64,000 bases of DNA from NCBI RefSeq assembly GCF_030936135.1, contig NC_082611.1, forward strand, positions 9,811,001 to 9,875,000. Direction: 5' to 3'. The position numbers and the translations under genes are program-made. Position 1 is the stretch's first letter. Every line of letters starts with the position of its first letter. Positions 37,301 to 47,700 of the stretch are shown here, piece by piece. The notes under the pieces were generated by a model. The model was given only the letters and a program-made list of their open reading frames with translations. It was not told where the DNA came from and made no database searches. The stretch comes from Gavia stellata (lineage: Eukaryota > Chordata > Aves > Gaviiformes > Gaviidae).

Positions 37301-40300
37301 TGAAAAGCAGTTCAACTTACTACTAAGGAAAGAAATACATTATCTAGCTGGCCATTCCATTAAAGCTCTGTACAACCCTTTTATGTTTCAAGCCTTCCTT
37401 GGACTCCTGTGCAAGTTGAGCCAGGTGTTAGAATGGCTCTTTTTTGGCAGGTTTGGAATTGGGTTTTGCCTTTCTTCCAGGTGTGTCTTCGTGAGGTTGG
37501 CCAATATCGGTGTTCTCTTGTTCTCGCTGTGGAGTCAGATCTCTCACTGTGCCACTGACAAGTGTAAGGCCTGTGGATACAATTACGAGCTCTATCCTGT
37601 AAGCAGATTTATCTTAGTCTTTAATCATCTGAACTTGTGAATAGAGATATGTTTTCTATGAGACTTGCTTGTCTAGAGGTATTCAGAATCAGACCTGGGC
37701 TTGCCATTTATGTTATATCTGGTGCTGATTCTTACTGCTCAGTGCAAACTAGTACAGTTCTTACGTATATCTTTCTTTTTTTGCCTAAAACTCTGATTAG
37801 AATTAGTCCAGTGGCTGATTAACGTTTAGCGTAGACTTTCTGACTACCATGAGGATTGTCTGAGGTAGCTCTGTTTTGGAGACAATTGCGTTACTGCCTT
37901 TTGCTCCAATAAGACAAATGGTGTTTCCTCGGGTGGGGTGGGGGACAAAAAACCAAACATTGCAAACAAAACCCAACAAAACAAACAAACAAAAAGCTTG
38001 GCATGGAAGCTCTGAAACACTTAAATATTTTAGAAATGGGAGTTAATACAATTTGAATTTATGGTGTTAACTGACTGAGACGTTTGTTGCTTTGGTGACT
38101 GACAGATTTATTTTTCACTTGTTATTTAGACTCCTAATCTTCTTTTTCTGACTTGTTTTTATAGTGCTGGGAATCTGAAGTTGGGCAAGAAATGTATAAA
38201 CTGATGATATTTGATTTCATTATAATTCTTGCTGTGACCCTGTTCGTGGACTTCCCTAGAAAGTAAGTATCTCTGCCTTTTGAGCATACTTTTGCAAATG
38301 TCGTATGAAACACATTTTCTTTTTTCTGTTATTAATTCCCCATATTTCTAAGCAGATTATCAGTTTTAAAATAAAACAAAAACACATTTCTGGTGGTTTG
38401 AACACTTGTTTGCCATTCAGATAGCTGTGTAGTTTTTGATATTTGAGTCTTTTTTTTCTCCAGACATTTTTCTGTTATGTTATCTAATGCTTGAATGCTA
38501 AATACCTGTGTATTCCAAATGTGTTAGAATTCAGCTAAGCTCTATAACTTCAATTTAGAACTAATGATATTCTTTGGGTTTAGGTTGTTAGTTACTCATT
38601 GCTCTTGCAAGCCAGTTCAGTGGTGTGGATTGCAGGAATTTGGAATTTCTGACAATGTCCTGGAAATCATTTATGGGCAGACTATCTGCTGGATTGGAAC
38701 CTTCTTTTCACCACTTCTCCCTGCAATAGCAACTATAAAATACTTCATCATCTTTTACATTAAAAAGGTAATGAAGATGTGTGGTAAACAAACAAAACTG
38801 AGCACATCTCTGTGGTTTTTGTAATATTGGTATGCAGTTGATTTAAAACAAACAAAAAACCCTAAAAACACCTAAGGATGCGGTGTACTGGAAATGAGGT
38901 AATGGTATTCCATTTTCTGTAGGTTTTTTGCTTTTAAGAGAAGGTAGAATTTTGCTTTGAAATTAAGCAAACCAACATTTTAATAACTACCTCTTCAACT
39001 ATTTGGTTTTTTTTTTAAATAAAATTTTTTCTGTAATAAATCTAGTTTATAACATTTTTCTGTAATAATCTATTTACTAGCAACACAGCTTAGAACTTGG
39101 ACAAAATTTTGCCAAGCTGCGGAAAATTTGGAAGCAAAATGCAAAATCCAAGCTGAGTTGGATGTTCAGGATGTGATTTCGGCATATCAGAAGCTTTGCT
39201 CTATGACCACACAGCTCCTTTTGTGCATCAAATTCGTATTGATATTTTAGTTCTTACAAGAGTGGATGTATCCAGTGAAGATGTGGCAGAACAAAGCTAA
39301 AGGCTGTGCCATGGTTCATACACCAAATGACAATGTCGGTTGACTCTGTGCAAGTGTATGAGGCCCTCTGGATCAAATTCTTACTGAAAACAGGAGATGT
39401 TGACTTATACCAGAATGTAAAGCGTTCTTGTCTTAGCCATTTTCAGTCCATGTACGTCACAGGAAAGATGGTTATGTGGTAGCTGGTAGCATATTTGAGA
39501 ACGGAAAATTCAGTTAATGGGGAAAGTATACTTGGACGTATGTATATAGATGTACTGCTAACAGCCTTGCTCACTTTCGCTCTTCAGATCAGTTTGATGC
39601 ACACATGTAAACCTGCAGCTAGGCCTATCAGAGCATCAAGTTCCAATTTTTTCTTCTTTCTGGTGCTGTTGATTGGGCTCATCTTGGCTTTTATTCCTTT
39701 GGGAATCAGCATAGCACAGTAAGTGACAATTTAACTTCTATGAAGTTGACATTTGTTCTAAGGTTGTCAGTTCCCTAAAAACAGACATGCAACTTCGGAA
39801 TGATAAATTGGAATAAAACACATAGTGTATAATAAATCACATTATACCTTAGTTCATATAAACAAAAATTACAGTTTTAAAGACAAAGGACACTTTTACC
39901 CCATCCGCAAAATGATGCTGGGCTTGTGTTGGATTATTTTATCTTTACATTTTGGTGTAGCATCTCCATTCTGTTCTGCTTCTTTGACAGTATCCCCTCC
40001 TCCAAGGCATGTGGGCCGTTCAGGAGTTTTAACACTTCATGGGCAGTTGTTCCAGATAAAATACTTGGGCTTCCAACAGGTCTGCAGCAGGTCCTTCATG
40101 GCATAGCATCAGAAGCCTTTGCAGTGCCTTTTTTTATGGTCATTTGGTGAGTACTGTGGAGACCTGATTCAGTCACGCAGCTGCATGGTTCATTTCCTTC
40201 CCTACTGAAGTGATACCAAACAACTATTAGACCAGATTTTCCATCTGCAGTCAAAAGCATCGAAGCCCATATGAATACTCGGCTCCTATGTCTTTGCCCA

Positions 40301-42883
40301 TGTGTTCACACCCATTAGCTTTATTCCATCTTCTCTTGCATGTCCCATATCCCACACTTGTCTGTCTTCAAAGTGTTAATTGTGAATCATTCTGCAAATT
40401 AGTATTGTAAGCCCTGTGATCACAAATCCTATCCACAAACCTTGGTTTAAAAAACAAAAACCCAACAACAAACAAAACCCCCAGAACAGTCATTCTGTAA
40501 GAGAAAATTCAATATAGAATCATAGAATTTTTAAGGTTGGAGATCACCTGTAGAGATCATCTAATCCAACCTTCCTATTCAAAACAGGGTCAAGTAGAGC
40601 AGGTGCTCAGGAACTGTGTCCAGTTAGGTTTTGAATACCTCTGAAGATGGAGACTCCACAACCCCTCTGGGCAATCTGTTCCAGTGTTTGGTCACTTTTG
40701 CAGTAAAAAGGGTTTTTTTTCTTACATTCAAATGGAACTTTTCGCATTTCAGTTTAACCCAACTTTTCAGATCTTGGAGCCTTGTTACCTGATACTTTCT
40801 ACAACTTCTACGCTTGAGAAACAATGCAGTTTATTTCAGACTCCACCCACCCCTTTCTTCCCTAACACATGTTTATGTGTTCTCCTGAGCTGAACCTGTT
40901 ACTGCCTACACAGGAAATATCAAGTCCTCTTTTTTGGTTTGGTTTTTTTTTTCTTTTCTTACTTTATCATAAAGACTGTGTAAGAGGTAGAGGATGACTG
41001 GCAGTGCTACCCTACTAATTATTATTTGGAAAAGAAAATACATTATTTATATAGGCATTTGTACCATTCTAGTTCTTGCTGCTGCTCTTCAACATTTAAT
41101 GCACTGTGGATAATCTGGGTCACAGATTACATCTGGAATATGTGGTATAAGGAATGGCTGCAATACTGGTCTGTGGCTGCGTACCATAGTTAGAAATCCT
41201 AATGGGAGCAAAGGGTTCATCCAGTGAAACCTCATTAAACTTAATTTCTGAGGAGCAACCTCCCCATACATACACTTAGAGCAGGGCAGGAACGGACAGT
41301 CTCAAGAGAGAGCTGTCAGAACACAACCTGTAACATCCGAAAGTGGCCATGCCTCTACGTCCCCTAGCACTCTGTCCTTGCCTGCTGGCAGCACAAATGT
41401 CTCAGTAGATGCTTTTGAGCAGAGCTATGCCCAACCTACTCCAGATGTATATTGATATTTTAATTTTTTATTCCCCCCAGCAGCTTCTCATCTGAAGCAA
41501 ATGCACAAACCAACAATTCCTTTGACTCATAACAGCCTTTTTCTGACTAATTCTGTTTTGCATTATGCTAACATAAAATGTTGGTTTGTTGTTTGCAGCC
41601 TCATTATGTTCTATTTTATTGCCTTGGCTGGAGCACACAAACGAGTGGTTGAGCAGCTGAGGGAACAACTGGTTATGGTAAGATTTGACCCACTTTTCTG
41701 TACCCCTAAAGTCGTCTTTGTTGTGTCAGTAATCAGGCATGCAGAGGAACAACAGTTTTCATAGTCTTCTGGATGCTTGGTGTTTGCACAGGCAGTGAAG
41801 AATGTTTTACAAATTACACAGGAAAAATAACTGAAGCACTATAGTATGGGTATCAGCTGCAACTGTAGCAAGGTCCGGTTATATCAGGCAACACATATGC
41901 ATGAGATATTCCTCTGAGAAGTGGTGTCCCTGTTCTTAATCTGTTGTCTTGCTTGAATCCACCCATTTGCATGGTGTTTTTCTGCCAACCAAGAACCTGA
42001 ATCTTGTGCTGTCCCCTCCACCATCTTACGCAACCCTCACTTCTATTTCCTTCTCCGCTCTCACAAACAGGCACCCAACTCCCTACCCTTCCCTCCAGGC
42101 CTATGTTTCTACTGCATCATGTCTGGTCTTATTCCTGAGTGCAGGTCCGAGCCCCGCTTGCAGCAGGTACTCAAAGTGGAGCAAAGAACTAGTCCTTTGG
42201 AGAACAGTGCCAGTGCAGACATGCTTGTTTGTGGCTATCAAAAGCTGCTGCCATGTTTGACAGCATTCATATGCCGTGGTCTGTCAAACTCTGCTCTACT
42301 CAGAACCTAGCCTCACTACTAACACTTCTCACTTTCTTAGGAAATAGCCCATTTCTTGGTATGTGCTTCTTTTAGATATGGCATTTAACAACCCGTCCTT
42401 AGAAAAAAACTGTGCTGGGGAGAGATTTTTGAAGAGTAAGGAATTTGGGAGCAAAAGCCTCACTGCTTTTTCAAGGGTTCCCCAATCAGTTAGGAATTCT
42501 GAAAATCCTTGCATGCTTTTTATTTTTGTTTGTTCACTGTTGTTAAGTTTCTTGGAAGTATGGTTTTAAATTTTTAGGTGCGTGAGATGTTTTTACTAGG
42601 CTCAACGTAGAACTGTTAATATGTGACCTAAGATGAGATAAATGAAGTCAAGACTGTTGTAAACTTAAAATTGTTCAGGCAGTTGACAGTGTGCTGAGAG
42701 CCACTAATTAGGGCACAACGTGGTGAGTGCACCTATTTATTTCTAATAAAGAAATGAGCTGTTCATACATAACTGGTACTACTTTTGTTCATCTAGTGTG
42801 TACTTTTTGTTCTGTCTTTCCAGGAGAGTCGTGACAAACTGTTCCTAATCAGAAAGATAACAGAAGCTCAGAGGCATCCTTGA
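27789..42883 (+). CDS. TMC7: TMC7, transmembrane channel-like protein 7 (complete)
   Basis: Sixteen exons join without a phase error into 717 codons plus stop (human TMC7, as recalled, is 723 residues): 27789-27849, 28108-28348, 30959-31107, 31460-31627, 31813-31898, 32418-32563, 33199-33346, 34791-34961, 36406-36563, 37481-37598, 38165-38262, 38584-38767, 39588-39718, 39991-40146, 41599-41677 and 42824-42883. A cytoplasmic N-terminus (1-157) precedes hydrophobic segments near 159-186, 259-281, 358-378, 401-424, 443-463, 492-511, 548-576, 594-618 and 660-685. The TMC signature is [18 protein letters not shown] at 483-500. [25 protein letters not shown] and [15 protein letters not shown] match mammalian TMC7. 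The family comprises multi-pass membrane proteins related in fold to anoctamins and OSCA channels. TMC7 is not proven here to be a plasma-membrane channel. It is divergent from TMC5 and immediately upstream of COQ7. Confidence 0.96.
28108..28348 (+). CDS. TMC7: TMC7 coding exon 2
   Basis: Residues 21-101: [17 protein letters not shown] (mammalian [16 protein letters not shown]), a GC-driven Ala/Arg/Gly-rich stretch, then [11 protein letters not shown]. The acceptor is TCCCTCTCACAG and the donor GTGAAT. Confidence 0.93.
28657..28675. repeat. T19 homopolymer in TMC7 intron 2
   Basis: Nineteen consecutive T on the plus strand, inside the 2.6-kb intron between coding exons 2 and 3. The rest of that intron shows no other recognisable element. 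Confidence 0.9.
30959..31107 (+). CDS. TMC7: TMC7 coding exon 3
   Basis: Residues 101-151: [19 protein letters not shown], ending [13 protein letters not shown]. The acceptor is TTGATTCTTAG and the donor GTATTT. Confidence 0.95.
31460..31627 (+). CDS. TMC7: TMC7 coding exon 4 (TM1)
   Basis: Residues 151-207: [18 protein letters not shown], the first membrane helix, then the extracellular [16 protein letters not shown], which has a possible N-glycosylation site (N-S-S). Confidence 0.96.
31813..31898 (+). CDS. TMC7: TMC7 coding exon 5
   Basis: Residues 207-235: [19 protein letters not shown], ending DLLSGT. It is too short for its own long open frame and was found from homology and GT-AG borders (donor GTAAGT). 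Confidence 0.94.
32418..32563 (+). CDS. TMC7: TMC7 coding exon 6 (TM2)
   Basis: Residues 236-284: [19 protein letters not shown], then [20 protein letters not shown]. It aligns with TMC5 exon 7 (152 nt versus 146 nt here). Confidence 0.95.
33060..33120 (+). repeat. GT-rich low-complexity tract
   Basis: A degenerate (TG)n stretch with TTTTTTGTGTTTGTGTGTCT and similar units, in the intron between TMC7 exons 6 and 7, ending about 80 bp before exon 7. Confidence 0.6.
33199..33346 (+). CDS. TMC7: TMC7 coding exon 7
   Basis: Residues 284-333 of the cytoplasmic loop: [20 protein letters not shown] and HRSLQYELQ. The acceptor is TCTCTGTAG and the donor GTGAGT. Confidence 0.96.
34791..34961 (+). CDS. 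TMC7: TMC7 coding exon 8 (TM3)
   Basis: Residues 334-390: [20 protein letters not shown], a likely short amphipathic or coiled segment, then a membrane helix and [12 protein letters not shown]. The acceptor has a strong pyrimidine tract. Confidence 0.96.
36406..36563 (+). CDS. TMC7: TMC7 coding exon 9 (TM4)
   Basis: Residues 391-443: [20 protein letters not shown], then [16 protein letters not shown]. The donor is GTAAAG. Confidence 0.96.
37481..37598 (+). CDS. TMC7: TMC7 coding exon 10 (TM5)
   Basis: Residues 443-482: [20 protein letters not shown], then [13 protein letters not shown], a cysteine-containing loop. The donor is GTAAGC. Confidence 0.95.
37940..37995 (+). repeat. A-rich (CAAA)n tract in TMC7 intron 10
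   Basis: Low-complexity runs of AAACAAAACCCAACAAAACA type between coding exons 10 and 11. Confidence 0.65.
38165..38262 (+). CDS. TMC7: TMC7 coding exon 11 (TMC signature)
   Basis: Residues 483-515 with [18 protein letters not shown]. The length (98 nt) and phases match TMC5 exon 12 exactly. The donor is GTAAGT. Confidence 0.97.
38584..38767 (+). CDS. TMC7: TMC7 coding exon 12 (TM7)
   Basis: Residues 515-576: [20 protein letters not shown], then [19 protein letters not shown] single 184-nt exon that corresponds to two exons in TMC5. Confidence 0.96.
39588..39718 (+). CDS. TMC7: TMC7 coding exon 13 (TM8)
   Basis: Residues 577-620: [20 protein letters not shown], then a very hydrophobic helix ([15 protein letters not shown]). 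The acceptor is TCGCTCTTCAG and the donor GTAAGT. Confidence 0.95.
39991..40146 (+). CDS. TMC7: TMC7 coding exon 14
   Basis: Residues 620-672: [20 protein letters not shown], then [16 protein letters not shown]. The donor is GTGAGT. Confidence 0.95.
40517..40822 (-). mobile_element. CR1 LINE 3' fragment in TMC7 intron 14
   Basis: In minus orientation it begins (at the plus-strand left end) with the reverse complement of the ATTCTATG-type CR1 3' terminus, followed by the familiar TTGGA...GATCATCTAATCCAACC segment. The minus-strand translation gives the CR1 ORF2 end [19 protein letters not shown]. It is 5'-truncated and diverged, with frame breaks, and does not disturb the TMC7 splice sites. 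Confidence 0.9.
41599..41677 (+). CDS. TMC7: TMC7 coding exon 15
   Basis: Residues 672-698: the end of the last helix ([15 protein letters not shown]), then [11 protein letters not shown], the start of the cytoplasmic tail. Confidence 0.95.
42824..42883 (+). CDS. TMC7: TMC7 coding exon 16 (stop codon)
   Basis: Residues 699-717: [19 protein letters not shown], then TGA at 42881-42883. It matches the mammalian end (DKWFLIQKLSEAQRDMRN) and stops one or two residues earlier. The acceptor is CTGTCTTTCCAG. Confidence 0.95.
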   Translation, partial: ESRDKLFLIRKITEAQRHP

Positions 42884-44055
42884 AAACCACAAAAAGCCAC
42901 AAGAACTTGGCTTCCTGAAACTCCCAGAACCACTAGGTAAGAATAGAAACATCTGCAGCACCTAAAAACTGAGCAGCTGACTGGCACCCTGGCGCTGCAG
43001 TCTGTGTAACGGACACTTATGGCCTTAGTCTTAATTATGCTAGTGGGCATTAAAGTTTCCAAGACTGGAAATTTAAGCTAATTTATACTGTGTTAGACCT
43101 GTCCAAAAAATTGTATGGTAGGACACTTTATTGCTGCTACAATTTCAGGGTTGTTGGGGTTTAAGTCCCCATATTTTTTAGGGGTTTTGGGTAAAATGGG
43201 ATCAGAACTGAAACTCTGTTTAAGAACTTTGTACCGTTTTTACAAATTATGCTTTAAGAATTGGGAGGGAGGGGAACGCGGTGGTTTTACATGTTTCCAA
43301 CTCACTTTTCTTTTAAAACCAAAGCAAACGAGAGACATACGGCACTATTTTGAAATAGTGCCTAGGAGAAGAAAATACGGAGTGGGTTTGAAGTCAGTTT
43401 TCTAAATATTTTTAGAAAAGAGACTTTGATATGTATTTTGCTCTGAAATAACAAATGCAGTTGAACACTGGATAACTTCACAAAATGGTTCAGAGAAAAC
43501 AAGCTGATAAAAGAGCTCTGAATAAACACTGGGAGTAGGAAAAGACCGACAGTCAGGTCACTGAGCAGCGCACGTCTGTCGCGGGGAAAGCCATCCCTCC
43601 AGTACCAGCCTCCCTGCTGTGGAGTAGCCTTTTTGTTTTAAAAAAAAAAATACATTAAGGCATTATTACTTGTGTTTTATTCTTGTACAAACATCTTGAC
43701 TATTGTTCTTTTGTTCTAAAATGTGAATATTTGAGAGTTAAGTTACAGTTTGGAAGTACAGCATTCAGAAACCTATGTGTTAGTACCCTTTAAATCCATG
43801 TTTCTTCTCGCTTGAATGGAATGATGGAGCTGTGTGACTCGGAGGGAGCAGTATTTCGAAGCAGACTACTAACGGTTTATTTAAAGATTGTGCTTAAGGG
43901 TTTTCTGTACAGAATTGTGTTTATTACTTGAAATTTGCCAGCAGCACACTGTTAGTTAATATGTGAGAGACTATTCTTTTTATATGAAGTTTTGGAATGT
44001 TTTCTGCCTTCATTTTAAAGAAATTAACGTTCAATAAATGATTTTTTTAAAATAT
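42884..44055 (+). other. TMC7: TMC7 3' UTR
   Basis: About 1.17 kb of AT-rich sequence after the TGA with no coding signal. It contains an internal AATAAA at 43521-43526 and an A10 run near 43640. The terminal AATAAA at 44033-44038 lies just before the COQ7 CpG island. The UTR extent is inferred from these signals. Confidence 0.7.
44033..44038 (+). terminator. TMC7: TMC7 polyadenylation signal
   Basis: AATAAA followed by T-rich sequence (GATTTTTTTAAAATATAATG), a plausible downstream element. Cleavage is expected around 44050-44060, only about 380 bp before the COQ7 start codon. Confidence 0.7.
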
Positions 44056-44074
44056 AATGTCTGATGTTTTCAAA

Positions 44075-44750
44075 ATGAGTTCGCAGCCTCGGCCGGGTGT
44101 GCAAACGCCTTTCGGGGCACCGCCGGGCGCGATCACCGCCTCCGCCGGCACCTCCGCGCCGCCAGGGGCGGCTGTCGGCGGTTCGCGCTGCCGCTCGGCG
44201 CAGCGACTGCCCCCGCAGCGCCCTCTCACGCCTCAGGGGGCAGCCCCGCCCCTGTTCCCATAGCAGCCAGGGGACGCCGGCCCTGACTGACAGCTCCGCT
44301 CTCCAGTGCGACCGCGCTGGGGAGCCAATCGGAATAGCGATAGGGCGGGACGGTGGCGGGAGGCCGGCGCGGAGGCGGCCCGCGGTGATGACGTTGCGGC
44401 GGTGCGACGCGCTGGAGGAGGTGTCGGGGTCAGCGGGATGGAGGTGGCCGCCGCCGCGGCTCCGGCTGTGCGGCGCTCGCTGGGGCAGTGCCGGCCCTTC
44501 CGCTGCGGGGCCGGTAGGGCCTCGGGTCGGCTCCCGCGCCTGCCCACCCCTCAACCTGCCGGGGCGCCGCCCTGAACGACGGCCGCGGGCCTCGCACCGC
44601 CGCCCGGGCCCGCATCACGCCGCCCGCGGCCGCCTCAGGCCGCCCCAGGCCGCCCGGCCCCGCGGGTGGCTGCGCCCGCCCGCCTCGGACGGGGGCTGGG
44701 CGGCGGCAGAGCTCGCGTCACCTTTGTCTCTCCGGCAGGTCTCCGGGGGA
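44075..44750 (+). promoter_or_regulatory. COQ7: CpG island and promoter region of COQ7
   Basis: A sharp transition from the AT-rich TMC7 3' end to CpG-dense sequence, spanning COQ7 exon 1, the 225-bp intron 1 and the start of exon 2. The segment AGCCAATCGGAATAGCG near 44323 contains a CCAAT box (CCAAT at about 44325-44329), about 110 bp before the start codon. Open frames of 176 and 235 codons across it are compositional. Confidence 0.75.
44438..44513 (+). CDS. COQ7: COQ7 coding exon 1
   Basis: [20 protein letters not shown], then FRCGA: the front half of the presumed mitochondrial presequence. The donor is GTAGGG. Presequences are poorly conserved, so this exon is called from frame, phase, start context and splice sites. 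Confidence 0.82.
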
Positions 44751-47700
44751 GGTGGCCTGTGCCCGCCGGAGGGGCTTCCCTCAGGCTCTGCAGCACGCGG
44801 GTGACTCCGGAGGGCATCAACAAGGCCGTCATAGACCGCATCATCCGGGTGGACCATGCGGGGGAGTACGGGGCGAATCGCATTTATGCGGGGCAAATGG
44901 CCGTCTTGGGTAGATCGAGTGTGGGACCGATTATCCAGGTTAGTGGACCTACAAGCGATCGCTGTCTTTCTGGTTAATTTGCATTGGATTAACAATGGTC
45001 GAACGAAGTTGTAAGGTCATAGTTTTCATGGTCGGACAGCTGCCCGTCTTTTTCTCGGCATGTTTAAACATACGGGTTTATAAAGAGTGGTGGGGTGACG
45101 TGGTAAGGGAGTTACCAACGCTACAGTTGCTGTTATTTAGCAAACATTTTTATGTTGCCTGTTTATAACTATTCTCATCTGCCTTTCTCTGACGTTTCCT
45201 CTTTGTGATGTGAATACTGTTACCTCTGCAGTCAAAGTGTGAGTGGCCAGAGCTGGTTTGTTTTTCTTTGTCTTTATGAGTTTTGTTGGAAATTTTTAAT
45301 TTTTCTGGTTTTATACTTTACTGTCATCTGGTTCTTTTGCAGCAAATGTGGAATCAAGAAAAAGACCACCTGAAAAAGTTCAATGAACTCATGGTTGCAT
45401 ACAGAGTTCGACCCACTGTTTTATTGCCTTTTTGGAATGTGGCAGGTTTTGTTTTAGGTGAGTCTGTGTTATTGCTATTATTGTTGTTTTGTGACGTCTT
45501 CAAATGTGTAAATTAGTTGTATTGCTTAAGAGTTCATTGTTTGTCTATGTTTGGTATCAAAATCACAGGGGCTGGCAGTGCTTTACTTGGAAAGAAAGGT
45601 GCAATGGCTTGCACAGTGGCAGTGGAAGAGAGTATATCGGATCACTACAATAGCCAGATCAGAACTCTTATGGAAGAAGATCCAGAAAAGTACAAAGAAC
45701 TATTGCAGGTATTTAACTATAACTTAAAAAGTAGTTTAACATATTAATTGAATTATCTAATGTGACTTTAGTCTTTTAAAATAACACGCTCATAGAATTT
45801 ACAGTAGATCTTTTTGTTCTATCACTTAGAATGCTGAAGTCAACAGAATTTTTCAGTTTCTCTTAAGTAAAAGGTTCCTTTAGCAGCGCTGGATTGATCA
45901 AGCACCAAAATTAAAATGTATGTTAGATTAACTTCCACATGCTTTTAGTAATGCATCATTTCCCTTTTGCTTGGGAAAACTGTGCTTTAATTTTGATTAC
46001 ATTTAATTGAAAGGAAGGCTTGAGAGGGGAGGCAAAAGGAGAAAATATGATTGTGTAGTAACATCTTGCTTATACTGGATATGTTTATATAGTTAGAATA
46101 GAATATTTCAGTTGGAAGGGACCTACAACGATCATCTAGTCCAACTGCCTGACCAATTCAGGGCTGACCAAAAGTTAAAGTATGTTATTAAGGGCATTGT
46201 CCAAACGTCTCTTAAAAGCTGACAGGCATGGGGCATTGACCACCTCTCTAGGAAGCCTGTTCCAGTGTTTGACCACCCTCTTGGTAAAGAAATGTTTCCT
46301 AATGTCCAGTCTAAACCTCCCCTGGTGCAGCTTTGAACCGTTCCCACGCATCCTTTCACTGGATACCAGGGAGAAGAGCTCCACACCTCCACTTCCCCTC
46401 CTCAGGAAGCTGCAGAGAGCAATGAGGTTGCCCCTCAGCCTCCTTTTCTCCAAACTAGACAAGCCCAAAGTCCTTAGCCACTCCTCGTAGGACATTCCTT
46501 CCAGCCCTGTCACCAGCTTTGTTGCCCTCCTCTGCATGCAGTCAAGGACCTTCCCATACTTCTTTAATTGTGGGGCCCAGAACTGCACACAGTATTCAGG
46601 GTGAGGCCGCACCAACGCTGAATAGAGTGGGATAATCGCCTCTTTTGACCGGCTGGTTATGCTGTGCTTGATGCACCCCAGGATGGGGTTTGCCCTCTGG
46701 GCTGCCAGGACACACTGTGGACTCCTGAGCCTGCTGTCAGCCAGCACCCCATTCACCTTCTAGTCTTGAGTACCGTTCAGAGGATGTAAGGTACTAATGT
46801 TTGTTAGCTCTGCCAGAAAACTATTTCCCAAGTATTTTAGGCATCAAATTGGGACACATTCCTGTAGGGTGTTTGTGGGAGACTGACCTGTCTCCATATG
46901 CAGCACATCGAGCTCGTTTGTGCTCTGTTTGGTGGGAGCTTGCTTTAGCATCCGCATGTTCATTTCCAACTTTGCTGACTATCAGTATGTTCCAGTTGTG
47001 CTCAGTTTAACATGTAGCCAAATCTGGTTACTCTAAACGTATCTTCTTGTTATAGAAATAGTATCTGAAGTTAGCCAGGTTGTGCTGATGTGCACAAGGG
47101 AAATACTACCCCTGAAAATAAAGACTATAAACTGAGAGGGCACAAAATAAAGAGAAAAAGCTAAGCAGCAAGGTTATTCACAGTGTTGATATGAGGAGCA
47201 CTAGCAATGAAACAAAAAGTGATGTGAACCTGTTGGGTAGGGACAGTGCTTGGGTGTCTGTAAATGCTGAACACTTTATTAAGCAATCCTAGTTATCTGC
47301 AGGTATCTCAAGATGAAATTTTTTAAACCTTTTGGTCCCAGCTGAAAAATTAGAAGAGAAAAATAGTGACCTTTAGAGTATGCTAGAATGGACAAAACCC
47401 CTGTTGGCTTACAGGGAAACACCCTTACTGATTGTCTGGGAAGGCAGGGACCTTAATTTCATTTCTTAAATTGTCGGAATAATTTGTATGTGTGAAACTA
47501 ATTAGTGTTATGAGTTACTATGACTATAGGATTTCTTGAAACAGTGAAAAAGAATGATGTATTAAACAGCAGTTTAGTTTTTAAAGACTTTTTTTGAGAA
47601 TATTAAAAGAACTTTAGGTTTTGGGGAATGCTGTAAATAATTCCCTTCTTGCTGAATTGGAGATTCGGGTCTTTGGAGGCCCAGGTCTCTGAAAAGCTTC

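Noticed and set aside
44024-44995. Open frames of 176 (minus) and 235 (plus) codons over the COQ7 island
   Set aside because: Frames not continuous with COQ7 exons, low-complexity composition and no homology; they are compositional artefacts.
46175-46756. 193-codon minus-strand open frame in a COQ7 intron
   Set aside because: It is the reverse-transcriptase tail of a CR1 LINE, not a host gene.
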